Source: Mycobacterium sp. 1245805.9 (GTDB lineage Bacteria > Actinomycetota > Actinomycetes > Mycobacteriales > Mycobacteriaceae). From it: a stretch of 64,000 nucleotides of DNA. Below are positions 1-9,224 of the stretch, piece after piece. Location: contig NZ_LZKR01000004.1 in NCBI RefSeq assembly GCF_001672915.1, positions 1-64,000 of the forward strand, in the 5' to 3' direction. The notes under the pieces were generated by a model, which did no database searches, was not told the DNA's origin, and saw only the letters and a program-made list of their open reading frames with translations. The position numbers and the translations under genes are program-made. Each line of letters starts with the position of its first letter. The first letter of the stretch is position 1.

Positions 1-783
1 CCGGCCGGTCGCGTCGACCGCGTTGATCAAGAGGTTCTGTTTGTCGGCGAAATGCTTGAGCAGCGGCGGGAATTCGGTGAGGACCCGATCGATGACGTCC
101 GAGCGGGGACCGACATAGGCCAGCAGCCGGTTGGTCGAGTCGATTGCTCGGGTGATGTCATCGGTCTGCTCGTTGAGCCGGGCGGTGAACGTGTCCAGCT
201 TGCCGAGGAAGGCGCGGATCTGGTCGGCCCGCCCGTGCACGACGTTGTAGACCTCGTTCTGCAGGGTTTCGAGGTTCGGGATGCCGCCCCCGCGCAGGAT
301 CATGGCGAGACTGGCCAGCGTCTGCTCGGTGGTGGGGTAGGCCGACGCATTTTGCAGCGGGATGGTGTCGCCCGGCTTCAGCGGTTCCGGCGACGGGTTG
401 GGCGGCGCGGCCAGCTCGATGTGCTGGGAGCCCAGCAGGCTGGTCTGCCCGATCTTGGCGGTCGCGTTCCGGGGCAACTTGACGCTCTTGTCCACCCGCA
501 GCGTCAGCGTGGCCACCCAGTTCTTCAGGGCGATCGCGCGCACCGTGCCGACGAAGACGTCGGCGACGCGCACCCGGCTGTTGTCGTTCAGGGCCAGCGT
601 GTCGGGCATCTGCACGTAGATGACGTAGGAGCCGGGCCCGCTGCCCGGGCCGCCCGGCATCGGCACGTTTGCGATTCCGTGCCACTTCGCGCACGACGTC
701 AGCGCCGCGGTGGCGACCAGCAGGGCCACCGCCTGCCGCGCCCGGTACCGGACGCGTATGCCGAAGGCGCGCAACGTATTCAC
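1..783 (-). CDS. mceE: Mce-family lipoprotein MceE (C-terminus outside window)
   Basis: This is the fifth Mce subunit of the operon, a lipoprotein (LprK-like) of the periplasm-spanning Mce assembly that moves lipids or sterols to the YrbE permease. The GTG at 783 opens a lipoprotein signal: basic N-terminus, hydrophobic run, and a lipobox L-T-S-C with the acylated Cys at residue 31. An MCE/MlaD domain with the usual S-x-V-R-V-A-D-V-x-V-G-x-V pattern follows at about residues 55-150, then a helical needle region. The start overlaps the mceD stop as GTGA (780-783), indicating translational coupling. About 260 residues are visible and the rest lies left of the window. Family assignment is secure; the mce paralogue number is not. 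Confidence 0.93.
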   Translation of the reverse strand, partial: MNTLRAFGIRVRYRARQAVALLVATAALTSCAKWHGIANVPMPGGPGSGPGSYVIYVQMPDTLALNDNSRVRVADVFVGTVRAIALKNWVATLTLRVDKSVKLPRNATAKIGQTSLLGSQHIELAAPPNPSPEPLKPGDTIPLQNASAYPTTEQTLASLAMILRGGGIPNLETLQNEVYNVVHGRADQIRAFLGKLDTFTARLNEQTDDITRAIDSTNRLLAYVGPRSDVIDRVLTEFPPLLKHFADKQNLLINAVDATGR

Positions 784-2348
784 GATCCCAGTCCCGCCGA
801 TGCGGCCGCGTCGGCGGGCGCGGGTGTCGGGGCGACCGGTCCGGGGATCACGCCCGGCCCGGGTGGCGGCGGTGGGATCGGCACCTGCGGGGCGCGCACG
901 CCGATGGGTGGCAGCACCGGGTACTCGTCGTAGGCGTTCGGCGGTCCCGGCGGCGTCTGCAGCCCCGACTGTGGGGGCGCGATGTCCGGGCCGCCCATCA
1001 GTTCGGCGAGCGAGTCGGGGGTCAACAGGCCGGCGGTGATCGGCCCCACCTGCTGCCCCTGCATCCCCGGGGCGACGACCCAGCCGGGCTGGGTGTTGCG
1101 GTGCGACAGCGGGGTATCGGGGACCCAGATCCCGGGCACGGTCGTGTCCTTGTACCCGTTCGGCGGCTGCAGCCGGGGCTCCGAGTAGGCGACCTCCTTG
1201 GGCAGCGTCTCGGCGGTGGAAAACAGGTTCAGCCCGAAGGGCAGGTAGTTGAACTTGATCGCGTCGAGGACCGGCGCCAGGTATTGCGCGCACAGTTCGG
1301 CGGAATCCTGGTAGCCCAGCCGGCTGCCGGCCTGAATCATGCTGCACACGAACTGCATCGGGTTCGCGAAGTTCGGGATCGCCGGGATGGACATGACCGC
1401 GCCGTGCGACGGGTGGTAGATCTGGCTGAGGTTCGTCTCCAGCGTCGGCAGGACGTGCAGGGCCGTCTCCAGACCGTTCAGCGGATCGGGCTGGACCAGC
1501 GTGTTGGTCAGGGTGGCGAGGTTGTTGACGTCGGTGGCCAGCACGCCGCGGTTCTTGTCCAGGAACGGCCGCAGCGTGCCGAGCAGGGAATCGAATTGCT
1601 GTATCGCAGTTGCCAGCTCACGATCGGACCCGGTCAGCTTGTCGGTGAACTGGGCCAGGTTCTGGTTCAGTGCGACGAACTGCTGGTCGTCTTTGTGCAG
1701 GGCGTTGACGAACTGCGCCAGGCTGTGCACCACGGCGAAGAAGTCGCCGCGGCCCTCGTTCAGGGCGGTCAACGCCCGCGACAGGCTGTTCAGCGTGGTG
1801 TTGATCTGCTTGCCCTTGCCGGCCAGCCCGTCCGCGAACGATTCGATGGCGTCACCGAACGGGCCCTTGGGCTGCTCGGGTGTCGGCCCCAATTTGTTGA
1901 TGACGTTGGCGACGCTCTGGCTTAGTTGGTCCCACTCCGTCGGGACCTGCGTGCGCTCGATGGGGATCACCGCGTTGTCGCCCATCACCGGGCCGCCCTT
2001 GTAGGGCGGCTCCAACTGAATGTTGCGTGACGCCACCAGGGTTGGGTTCACGATCACGGCGGACGCGTTGGCGGGCACCTTGTACTTGTTGTCGTAGTGG
2101 AACGTCACCTTCATCTTGTCGCCGGCGGGCTCGATCTTGTCGACCGAACCCACGCGGACGCCCATGATCTGCACCTTGTCCCCGGCATAGAGCGCGTTCG
2201 CCTCGGGGAAGTACGCGACCACCGTATTGGTCGTCAACTTGTTGTAGAGCCGCAACCCGAGGAACCCGGCGAGCACGGCCAGCGCCACCACCAGCAACCC
2301 GACGACCCTGCGGGCCCTCAGGTGGCGAAATGCGTTGAAGGCACTCAA
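780..2348 (-). CDS. mceD: Mce-family protein MceD
   Basis: Fourth Mce subunit, 522 aa, the usual length for MceD. A single N-terminal membrane anchor (about residues 13-33) precedes the MCE domain (about 38-120, with the G-D-K-V-x-I-M-G-V-x-V-G-x-V core). A long helical region follows to about residue 300, and the C-terminal 100 residues are rich in Pro and Gly. In the family, six Mce proteins (A-F) form a hexameric tunnel on the permease. The start overlaps the mceC stop (2345-2348, ATGA) and the stop overlaps mceE, so it sits mid-operon. The substrate cannot be told from sequence. Confidence 0.95.
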   Translation of the reverse strand: MSAFNAFRHLRARRVVGLLVVALAVLAGFLGLRLYNKLTTNTVVAYFPEANALYAGDKVQIMGVRVGSVDKIEPAGDKMKVTFHYDNKYKVPANASAVIVNPTLVASRNIQLEPPYKGGPVMGDNAVIPIERTQVPTEWDQLSQSVANVINKLGPTPEQPKGPFGDAIESFADGLAGKGKQINTTLNSLSRALTALNEGRGDFFAVVHSLAQFVNALHKDDQQFVALNQNLAQFTDKLTGSDRELATAIQQFDSLLGTLRPFLDKNRGVLATDVNNLATLTNTLVQPDPLNGLETALHVLPTLETNLSQIYHPSHGAVMSIPAIPNFANPMQFVCSMIQAGSRLGYQDSAELCAQYLAPVLDAIKFNYLPFGLNLFSTAETLPKEVAYSEPRLQPPNGYKDTTVPGIWVPDTPLSHRNTQPGWVVAPGMQGQQVGPITAGLLTPDSLAELMGGPDIAPPQSGLQTPPGPPNAYDEYPVLPPIGVRAPQVPIPPPPPGPGVIPGPVAPTPAPADAAASAGLGS

Positions 2349-3904
2349 TTCTGGCTACCTCCCGTGATACCGCTACCTCCCGTGCCGCCGGGGTTGATGA
2401 AGGGGGCCGGCAGCTGGTTCCCCGGTCCGGGCGGCGCGGGTGGCCCCGGCGGCAGGGCGGGCGCGAATGTCGACGGCGGCGGCAGTGGGCCGGCGGGTTG
2501 CAGGTTCTCGGTGCGCGCGCCCGGCGGTGCCTGGGTGGGCAGCGGCACGGGTGTGCCCGGCACGTCCGGCGGCGGATCACCCGGGCGCCCGGCGATCGCG
2601 ATCCCCGGCGTCGGGGGCAGGCCGTCCGGGTTCGGCGGTGCGGCCTGCACGTCCATCGGTGCCGGGAAGCTGCCGCCGAACGGGCCGACGTTAACGCCCG
2701 TGCACGGCAACGGGTTCCACGGCCGCGGCAGCGCGTCGGCCGGTGGGGTGTACGAACACGCCGTTCCCGGCGGGACGGCCGGCCCCGGATGATCCGGCGT
2801 GCCCTCCAGCACCGGAGGTGCCGGCGGTGGCGCCCCGTTGGGGAACCGGGTCCCGTTCGGGTCGGGCCAGCGGAACTCGGGCAGCCCGGCGCTGCGCCAG
2901 AAGTCCTCGGGGTCGATGCCACGCTTCTTGAACGCGGCGTCGACGAACGGCTGCAGGATCCAGTACGGCAGCAGGTTCGACAGGACGATCTTGAAGTACG
3001 GACCCGATGCGACGGATTCCCCCAGCGATGCGGCGAATTGGCTGACGTAGGTGAGGGTTTGAGCCAGGTCGTCCCTGCGCGCCACCAGCACGTCGGTGAT
3101 GGCATGCAGCTGCTCCAGCACGGGGTTGAGGCTCGGGTTGTCGTTGATGAACCCCTGCACCTGCGTCGAGAAGGCGGAGACGTTTTGCAGCAGGGTGTCG
3201 ATTGCCCGGCCCCGCTCGTTGAACGCGACCAGCAGCGTCTTCGCGTTGACCAGCAACCGGTTGACCTGTTCGCTGCGGTCACCGAGCACGCCGGCCACCT
3301 GGTGGGCCTGCGCGAGCAGGTGCTTGATCTGTTCGTCGCGCTTGCCGATGGTGTCGGAGAATTTAGTCAGACCGTCGAGCGTGGCGCTCAGGTGTGGGTA
3401 GGTCTGGTCGATGGTCTGCGACAACACGTTCAGCGAGCGCTTGACGGTGTCGATGTCCCAGCCGGCGGCGGCCCTGGTGATGTCGAAGTTCGCGTCGTAG
3501 AGCTGATAGGGGGTGGTGCTTTGGCTCAGCGGCAGGACGCTGCCCGGCTGCAACGTCTGGGTTCCTCGCGGCTCGATCTCGAGAACTTTTTTGCCCAGGA
3601 TGGTGTCGGTCTTGATCGCGAGCCGGCTCTCGGTGCCGATGGTGTTGGCGCCGATGTTGAACTTGATCAGGACATGGTCGCCGTCGATGTCGAACGACTC
3701 CACCTTGCCGACATTCACGCCGGTGATGCGCACCTTGTCGCCCTTGTTCAGTTGGCCGGTGTCGGTGAATTGACCGTAGAAGCTCGGGCTGGCGAAGATC
3801 ATCGGCACGCTGGTGAAGCTTTGGCCGACGAGTACGCCGAGAATCAACACCGTGATGCCCATGAGACCCACACGGCTGCGGTTGAATTCGGTCAGCGTTC
3901 TCAT
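2345..3904 (-). CDS. mceC: Mce-family protein MceC
   Basis: Third Mce subunit, 519 aa from the ATG at 3904. The reading frame stays open 78 bases further, but the ATG at 3904 overlaps the mceB stop as ATGA (3901-3904) and opens with the typical short basic leader followed by a membrane anchor (residues about 12-32). The MCE domain (about 38-120, with G-D-K-V-R-I-T-G-V-N-V-G-K-V) is followed by a long helical section. The Pro/Gly-rich tail contains many P-P and P-G repeats, typical of MceC/MceD. It acts with the other Mce subunits as part of the lipid-transfer tunnel across the periplasm. Confidence 0.95.
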   Translation of the reverse strand: MRTLTEFNRSRVGLMGITVLILGVLVGQSFTSVPMIFASPSFYGQFTDTGQLNKGDKVRITGVNVGKVESFDIDGDHVLIKFNIGANTIGTESRLAIKTDTILGKKVLEIEPRGTQTLQPGSVLPLSQSTTPYQLYDANFDITRAAAGWDIDTVKRSLNVLSQTIDQTYPHLSATLDGLTKFSDTIGKRDEQIKHLLAQAHQVAGVLGDRSEQVNRLLVNAKTLLVAFNERGRAIDTLLQNVSAFSTQVQGFINDNPSLNPVLEQLHAITDVLVARRDDLAQTLTYVSQFAASLGESVASGPYFKIVLSNLLPYWILQPFVDAAFKKRGIDPEDFWRSAGLPEFRWPDPNGTRFPNGAPPPAPPVLEGTPDHPGPAVPPGTACSYTPPADALPRPWNPLPCTGVNVGPFGGSFPAPMDVQAAPPNPDGLPPTPGIAIAGRPGDPPPDVPGTPVPLPTQAPPGARTENLQPAGPLPPPSTFAPALPPGPPAPPGPGNQLPAPFINPGGTGGSGITGGSQN

Positions 3905-4941
3905 TGCGGTGAGCACCTGCCCGTGGGCTGCTGCCAGATCCTGACCGTCCGGACCGGACCGCCGGCCTGCAGCCCGTTCCACTTGATCGTCAGGTCACAG
4001 AGGTAGAAGTTCACCCAGTCGCCGTATAGACCGATGCTGCGTCCGATCAGGTTGAGCGCGGTCGGCGTCTTGTGGATCAGGTCGCTGAGCTGATCGCGTT
4101 GGTCGACGAGCGGCCCCTGGAGCGCCTGCAGGTAGTCGATCTCCTTGTGCAGTAGGGCGCGGTTGTCGGCCAGCAGGTTGGCCACGGTCCCGGCGGCGTT
4201 GCTGATGTTCGCGGTGCCGGCCGCCAGCGGGTCCGCGTGGTTTTTCAGCCCGGTGATCAACCGCTCGAAGTTGTCGATCGTCTGGTCGAACTCCTTGCGA
4301 TGCCGAACCGTGGTGTCCAGCACCACATTCAGGTTCTTGACCACCTCGCCGATCGCCTCGTCGCGTTCGGCGAGGTGAGAGGTCAGCTGCGCGGTCTGGT
4401 CGAGGATGTCGTTGATGGTGCCGCCCTGACCCTGGAACACGGTGATGATCGCCGAGGCGATGGTGTTGACCTTCTCCGGATCCAGCGCCCGGAACAGGGG
4501 TTTGAAACCACCGATCAGGGCGTCGAGATCCAAAGCCGGTGACGTTCGGGACAGCGGGATGAATCCACCCGGCGGCAACACGCGGTCGGCACCCGCCCCG
4601 TCGCCGCGTTTGAGTTCCAGGAAGCGGTTGGCGAACAGGTCGAGGTAGCGGATCTGCGCCGTCGTCGACTGGTAGAGCGGAATCGAGCGGTCGACGGCGA
4701 AGTCCACCTGCGCCTTTCGGCCACCGTCGACCAGCCGCACCTTCTTGACCTTGCCGACCTCCACGCCGGAGGCGCGGACGAACTGGCCGTCCTTGAGGCC
4801 GCTGGCATTGCTGAACTCCGCGGTATAGCTGTTGGTGCGGCTGAAGCGCAGCTGGGCGAACACGACCACGATCGAGACGGTGATCAGCGCCAGCACCAAC
4901 GAGACGATGCCGAGCTTGATGGCGGAGCCGGTGAGTTTCAT
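3901..4941 (-). CDS. mceB: Mce-family protein MceB
   Basis: Second Mce subunit, 346 aa, a normal MceB length. I chose the ATG at 4941 because it opens M-K-L-T-G-S-A-I-K-L followed directly by the membrane anchor (about residues 8-28). The longer open frame to 5094 runs into mceA and carries no recognisable domain. The MCE domain lies at about 35-115 (V-R-A-S-G-V-E-V-G-K-V), with helical needle sequence to about 300. Two cysteines near the C-terminus may form a disulfide. It starts 13 bp after the mceA stop and overlaps mceC by ATGA. Confidence 0.95.
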   Translation of the reverse strand: MKLTGSAIKLGIVSLVLALITVSIVVVFAQLRFSRTNSYTAEFSNASGLKDGQFVRASGVEVGKVKKVRLVDGGRKAQVDFAVDRSIPLYQSTTAQIRYLDLFANRFLELKRGDGAGADRVLPPGGFIPLSRTSPALDLDALIGGFKPLFRALDPEKVNTIASAIITVFQGQGGTINDILDQTAQLTSHLAERDEAIGEVVKNLNVVLDTTVRHRKEFDQTIDNFERLITGLKNHADPLAAGTANISNAAGTVANLLADNRALLHKEIDYLQALQGPLVDQRDQLSDLIHKTPTALNLIGRSIGLYGDWVNFYLCDLTIKWNGLQAGGPVRTVRIWQQPTGRCSPQ

Positions 4942-4954
4942 GAATTCATCGCTG

Positions 4955-6280
4955 TCATGGGTTGATCGTGTTGTCCCCGACTTGCCGGCCCCACACGTAC
5001 TCGATGGCGTACGGCGAGCCGGTATCCAGATGGTTGTACGGCGCAAGACTGGCGCCGGTGTCCAGCACCAACTCGGGCGCGGGCCACAGGTCATGGGTGA
5101 TCGCCTGCCAGCAACCCGGTGCGCCCCCCGGCCCGCCGCGGGCGTTCACCCGCGGCAGATTGTCCGGGAACACATAGGGATTCGGCGCCCCGCCCACCAG
5201 CCCGGCCAGCCCGAGGAGGCCCATGGTGGCCACCGTGCCGGCCAGTCCCGGGAGCGTCAGGATGCCGCCCAACCCCGACGTCAGTTCGGTCATGGTTCGC
5301 AGCGCGTAGCCGTTGCCGCCGCCCGTCGTCGCGAAGGCCGCGGGTTCCTCGTCGTAGTAATTGCGGATGGTGCAGAAGAATTCGGGGCTGTAGGTGTCGA
5401 GCAGCTGGGCGGTGGGCACCAGATCCGCGACGCCCCGCTGGAAGTAGGGCCCGCCACGGGCGAAGATGTCTTCACCCGTGTTGCCCAACCCGGCCGCGGC
5501 CAGCAACGCGGCGTCCAGGTCGGCCTCCTGCCGGTGCAGCGTGCGCGCCGTGACCACCGCATGGTTGAGGGAGTCCAGCAGGTCCGGTGCGGCGTTGGCA
5601 TAGGTGTCGCCCAGCGATGCCAGCCGCTGAATGTCGTGGCGGATCTGCGGCATTTGCGGATTGATGTCGTCGAGGATGGCGTTGCCGTTGACGATCGATT
5701 GCCCGAACTTGTCGCCCAGCCCGGTCAATGCCTGTGCGGCCGCGGCCAGCGTGAGGTTCACCTTGACCGGGTCCACCTTGTCCGCGATCGAAGTGATCGT
5801 CCCGAACAGCGTGTTGAACTCCGTCGTCACCGACCGCGCCTCGATCACCTGATTCGTGGTAACGCGTTGCGGCGTCGGGTTTTTCGGTGAGGTCAACGAC
5901 ACATATTTGTTGCCGAACACCGTGGTCGCCTTGATATTGGCCTCCACGTTGGCCGGGATCAGGTCGATGTACTTGGGTTCGACGTCCAAGACGAACTTGG
6001 CCGCCGGCACGCCATCACGCTGGATCTGCGAAATGCTGGCCACCCGGCCGATTTCCACCCCGTTGTAGGTGACCTTCGAATTCGGATCCATCACCAACCC
6101 CGAGCGGGGGGCCACCATCGTCAGCGGCGTCTTCGGCGCGAGCCGGCCCCGGAACTGCAGCCACACGAACGACAACACCACCGCGGCGACCACCAAGAAC
6201 ACCACGGCCGCCGTCTTGTACGGCGGGATCCGCGGCGGGTGGTCCTTGATTTGCGGGGTCGGGGCGGTTCGGGTTGTCAT
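4955..6280 (-). CDS. mceA: Mce-family protein MceA
   Basis: First Mce subunit, 441 aa. A short cytoplasmic leader, then a membrane helix (about residues 22-43). The MCE domain (about 50-135) has the V-T-Y-N-G-V-E-I-G-R-V signature seen in MceA proteins, and helical sequence continues to about 290. The tail from about 330 has a hydrophobic Gly/Leu-rich stretch and Y-x-x-P-D-N-L-P, a feature of the MceA C-terminus. It lies 6 bp after the yrbEB stop. MceA proteins of pathogenic mycobacteria have been linked to host-cell entry, but here the secure role is as a subunit of the Mce lipid/sterol importer. Confidence 0.95.
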   Translation of the reverse strand: MTTRTAPTPQIKDHPPRIPPYKTAAVVFLVVAAVVLSFVWLQFRGRLAPKTPLTMVAPRSGLVMDPNSKVTYNGVEIGRVASISQIQRDGVPAAKFVLDVEPKYIDLIPANVEANIKATTVFGNKYVSLTSPKNPTPQRVTTNQVIEARSVTTEFNTLFGTITSIADKVDPVKVNLTLAAAAQALTGLGDKFGQSIVNGNAILDDINPQMPQIRHDIQRLASLGDTYANAAPDLLDSLNHAVVTARTLHRQEADLDAALLAAAGLGNTGEDIFARGGPYFQRGVADLVPTAQLLDTYSPEFFCTIRNYYDEEPAAFATTGGGNGYALRTMTELTSGLGGILTLPGLAGTVATMGLLGLAGLVGGAPNPYVFPDNLPRVNARGGPGGAPGCWQAITHDLWPAPELVLDTGASLAPYNHLDTGSPYAIEYVWGRQVGDNTINP

Positions 6281-6286
6281 CGACGG

Positions 6287-7168
6287 CTACACCGTGAGGT
6301 TGAAGTTCGGGCTCTTGCCGTAGACGGCCATCGCGGTCAGGACGACCACGACGACGATCGTGATCAACGACAGCCGCATCGACCGGCCGACGGCTTCACC
6401 GACGCCGACCGGCCCGCCGCTGGCGGTGTAGCCGTAGTAGCAATGCGTGGTCATCACGACCACCGCGACTAGGATCACCTCCGCGAACGACCAGCCGACG
6501 TCGTTGAGACGCAGGAATGTGTGGAAGTAGTGGTTGTACGTGCCGGCGGACTGCCCGTAGAAGAAAACGGTCGTGACCTGCTGGGACACGAAGGCCAGGG
6601 TGATCGCCAGCCCGTAGAGCGGGATGATGACGACGAGACCCGCCACCACCCGGGTGGACGCCAAGAAGGCGACCGACCGGATGCTCATCACCTCCAGCGC
6701 GTCGATCTCCTCGCTGATGCGCATGGCGCCCAGTTCCGCGGTGGCGCCGGCTCCGACCGTTGCGGCCAACGCTTGGCCGGCGGCCACCGGCGCCACGAAC
6801 CGCACATTGACCAGTGCGGCCAAGAATCCGGTGAACGCCTCGACGCCGATGTTGCCCAGCGTCGCGTAGCCCTGGATGGCCACCAGCGAGCCCGCGGACA
6901 GGGTGATGAAGCCGACGATGGCGGCGGTGCCACCGACCACGGCCATCGCCCCGGTGCCCATCCCCATCTGGGCGACCATCCGCAACATCTCTTTGCGGTA
7001 GCGGCGCATGGCGAAAGGGATCTGGCCGACGGCGGTCAGGGCGAACCAGACCATCTGCCCGATCTCGACCAGGACCCGGGCTGGGGCGTCCCCGTATCGG
7101 CGGAGGCTGTCGCGCGTGAAACGGACCCGCAGTCTGGAAGGTGCTGCTGTGGTTGCGGTCGTTGCCAT
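6287..7168 (-). CDS. yrbEB: YrbEB, MlaE-type permease of Mce transporter
   Basis: Second inner-membrane permease of the Mce system, 293 aa, homologous to MlaE. The ATG at 7168 overlaps the yrbEA stop (ATGA), although the frame remains open far upstream as a shadow. Five or so hydrophobic segments are visible, together with the conserved cytoplasmic coupling motif E-E-I-D-A-L-E-V-M-S-I (about residues 155-165) that contacts the MceG ATPase in this family. MceG (an Mkl-type ATPase) is encoded elsewhere in mycobacteria and is not in this window. Confidence 0.95.
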   Translation of the reverse strand: MATTATTAAPSRLRVRFTRDSLRRYGDAPARVLVEIGQMVWFALTAVGQIPFAMRRYRKEMLRMVAQMGMGTGAMAVVGGTAAIVGFITLSAGSLVAIQGYATLGNIGVEAFTGFLAALVNVRFVAPVAAGQALAATVGAGATAELGAMRISEEIDALEVMSIRSVAFLASTRVVAGLVVIIPLYGLAITLAFVSQQVTTVFFYGQSAGTYNHYFHTFLRLNDVGWSFAEVILVAVVVMTTHCYYGYTASGGPVGVGEAVGRSMRLSLITIVVVVVLTAMAVYGKSPNFNLTV

Positions 7169-7962
7169 CAGCGCCCCGTTCCGAACCGGACACCGATGGT
7201 CGTCAGGGCCGCGTTCACCGCGAACAACGCGATGAAGCACAGCACCACCGTCTCGTTGACGGCGGTGCCCAGGCCCTTGGACCCGCCACGGACGATCAGG
7301 CCGCGATAACAGCCGACCAGGCCGGCGATCAGCCCGAACGTCGCGGCCTTGATGAACGCGATCGTCACCTCGGGCAGGCCGGTCAACGCCGTCAACGTGG
7401 AGAGGTAGGCGCCGCTCGAGACGTTCTGCAGGTAGACGCTGAAGAGGTAGCCGCCCCCCAGCCCGACGGCGACCACCAGGCCGTTGAGCAGCACCGCGAC
7501 CATCGTCGAGGCGACGACGCGCGGCACCACCAGCCGGTGGATCGGGTCGATGCCCAACACCTCGAGGGCATCGATCTCCTCGCGGATGGTGCGCGCGCCG
7601 AGGTCGGCGCAGATGGCGGTCCCCCCGGCACCGGCGACCACCAGCACGGTCACTATCGGGCCGAGCTGGGTGACCGCGCCGATCGCGGCACCGGCACCGG
7701 AGACGTCGGCGGCGCCGATCTCGGCCAGCAGCAGGTTGAGCGTGAAGATGAGCAGCACGGTTTCCGGGATGGACACCGCGATCGTCGGCAGCAGCGATAC
7801 CCGCATGAGGAACCAGCCGGTCCAGATGAACTCGCGCCACTCGAACGGCTCTTTCAGGGCCTTGCCGGTCAGCACGCACATCCGAAAGAACCCGCCGGCC
7901 ACTTCCGTGCCCGGCCGGATCCGTTGGCCCACTTTGCCGGCGAACGAGTGCGTGGTGGTCAT
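7168..7962 (-). CDS. yrbEA: YrbEA, MlaE-type permease, first gene of mce operon
   Basis: First gene of the operon, 264 aa, MlaE/YrbE permease. It has the same fold and coupling motif as its partner (E-E-I-D-A-L-E-V-L-G-I at about 125-135), with hydrophobic helices across residues 50-260. YrbEA and YrbEB are expected to form the heterodimeric permease on which the Mce hexamer sits. No gene lies for 500 bp upstream, so the operon promoter must be in that gap, where a copy of the putative TetR operator is found at 8277-8292. Confidence 0.95.
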   Translation of the reverse strand: MTTTHSFAGKVGQRIRPGTEVAGGFFRMCVLTGKALKEPFEWREFIWTGWFLMRVSLLPTIAVSIPETVLLIFTLNLLLAEIGAADVSGAGAAIGAVTQLGPIVTVLVVAGAGGTAICADLGARTIREEIDALEVLGIDPIHRLVVPRVVASTMVAVLLNGLVVAVGLGGGYLFSVYLQNVSSGAYLSTLTALTGLPEVTIAFIKAATFGLIAGLVGCYRGLIVRGGSKGLGTAVNETVVLCFIALFAVNAALTTIGVRFGTGR

Positions 7963-8474
7963 CGGCGCGGCCCCCGAGGCGAAGGCCTAACGGATCGCGA
8001 CTCTGCTGCGGGCCGTTCCGGTGAGCTGCGCGGCCGCCCGGGGGAGGGGCGGGGGCATCGGGCGTGGCTCCGGTTCGCCGCGTCGCCCGTAGCGGCACCG
8101 TTCCCCCAAACGCAAAGCCGCGCAGCGCATTTCGAACTCAGTCGGATTGGGGACGCTTGCCGGCTGCCGTGCCTCACGAGGGGGCCGAAACCGTGGCCCT
8201 CCCAAGCGGCGTCCCGGGTCCCCGCCCTGCGACCCCACGCCGCCATCGTTTGCGCCACGCTGCAACTATTGCATTAGACCGTACGTGCGGTCAATAAATC
8301 GCAAAACTCCTCGGCTTTCGCCCAAAACATGGGGCGCGATCCGCGGATCGTCTCGATTTCCCGCGGCTTTTGCGCTTCATTCCGACTGCCCGGCGCGGGG
8401 CGGCGGGGCGTTATGTATTCACGCCGCCTGTCGGCGAATTCAGCTCCCGCGCAAAGCGTTCCGCAGACCGGACG
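7963..8474. other. 512-bp gene-free leader upstream of mce operon
   Basis: No convincing coding sequence. Open frames here lack ribosome sites and have shadow-type composition. The stretch lies between the TetR stop and yrbEA and must carry the mce operon promoter. The only clear element is the palindrome at 8277-8292. An A/T-rich patch follows it (8291-8310), unusual against the GC-rich background. Confidence 0.6.
8277..8292. promoter_or_regulatory. Putative TetR operator before mce operon (copy 1)
   Basis: The sequence is GACCGTACGTGCGGTC, with 5-bp inverted arms GACCG/CGGTC. Its core, ACCGTACGTGCGGT, matches 12 of 14 bases of the palindrome at 9169-9182 in front of the TetR gene itself. 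Two near-identical palindromes bracketing a TetR gene and its neighbouring operon are the classic pattern of an autoregulating local repressor. Binding is inferred. Confidence 0.6.
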
Positions 8475-9146
8475 TCAGCGTCGGTCGGCCGTGACCGCGG
8501 CGAGGCACTCACGCACCACCGAGACGACGTCGGCGGACGGGTTCGCCCACTTGCGCAGGCCCAGCCGGTCGAGCAGGAGCCCGCCGAGGAACACGTCGAC
8601 GAAGGCGGCCCCGACTTCTTCGGGTGTCCGGGAATCGGCCGGATCGAACCACACCCACATCCACTCCAGCGATCCCCACAACTGCAGCGCCGCCAATTCG
8701 ACGTCCACGTCTCGGAACACGCCGCTGTCTATCCCGTTGCGGATTTCGTCGATCGCGTGTGTTTGCAACTGATCGCGCAGCTTGCGCACGTGCTGCATCG
8801 CCGGGTCGTCGGAGAGCTGAACCACCTCGCGCTGGCTCGCAACCGTCGCGTGGCGGGCGCTCACTTGCAGCAGCGCGGAGGCGTAGATGATCGCGGCAAT
8901 GCGTTCGTGCGGCCCGGCCAGACGGTCCCATACCATCCGCAGCACGTCGAGCTGCAGGGCGAGGTGGGTCTCTTCGAGCTCCCGCAACATCTGGGCCTTG
9001 GTACCGAAGTGATGAACGATCGTGCCCTTCGACATACCGAGTTCGTCGGCGATGTCGCCGATATTCGTTCTGTCATAGCCACGTTCGGCGACATAGCGGA
9101 CGAACGCGTCCAGAATCTCGCTACGCCTGCCAGGCGACCTGGGCAT
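8475..9146 (-). CDS. TetR-family repressor of the adjacent mce operon
   Basis: A 223-aa TetR regulator. The N-terminal helix-turn-helix (about residues 10-55) reads T-N-I-G-D-I-A-D-E-L-G-M-S-K-G-T-I-V-H-H-F, typical of the family. The C-terminal ligand domain resembles that of KstR2-like regulators in length. I chose the ATG at 9146 because it has GAAGGG a few bases upstream; the frame could also open at a TTG at 9152. It faces the same way as the mce genes and has the ACCGTACGnnCGGT palindrome at 9169-9182 just upstream. Likely role: ligand-relieved repression of itself and the mce transporter, as with Mce3R for mce3, although the layout differs. Confidence 0.88.
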   Translation of the reverse strand: MPRSPGRRSEILDAFVRYVAERGYDRTNIGDIADELGMSKGTIVHHFGTKAQMLRELEETHLALQLDVLRMVWDRLAGPHERIAAIIYASALLQVSARHATVASQREVVQLSDDPAMQHVRKLRDQLQTHAIDEIRNGIDSGVFRDVDVELAALQLWGSLEWMWVWFDPADSRTPEEVGAAFVDVFLGGLLLDRLGLRKWANPSADVVSVVRECLAAVTADRR

Positions 9147-9168
9147 CTTCAACCCTTCGGCATAACTA

Positions 9169-9182
9169 ACCGTACGAACGGT
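9169..9182. promoter_or_regulatory. Putative TetR autoregulatory operator (copy 2)
   Basis: ACCGTACGAACGGT, with perfect 5-bp arms ACCGT/ACGGT. It is centred about 30 bp upstream of the TetR start, where a promoter would sit. It shares 12 of 14 bases with the site at 8278-8291. Both copies are preceded by TA and followed by C. Confidence 0.62.
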
Positions 9183-9224
9183 CTATCATAGCGGCCGGCG
9201 ACGCGAATACAGGTAACGGTTTGG

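Noticed and set aside
669..1925. Long plus-strand frame across mceD/mceE
   Set aside because: Shadow of the mce genes; no family pattern, rich in Arg/Gly/Val as expected from the antisense of GC-rich genes.
8064..8494. Plus-strand frames in the mce leader
   Set aside because: Arg/Pro-rich shadow composition, no ribosome site, and they cross the operator.
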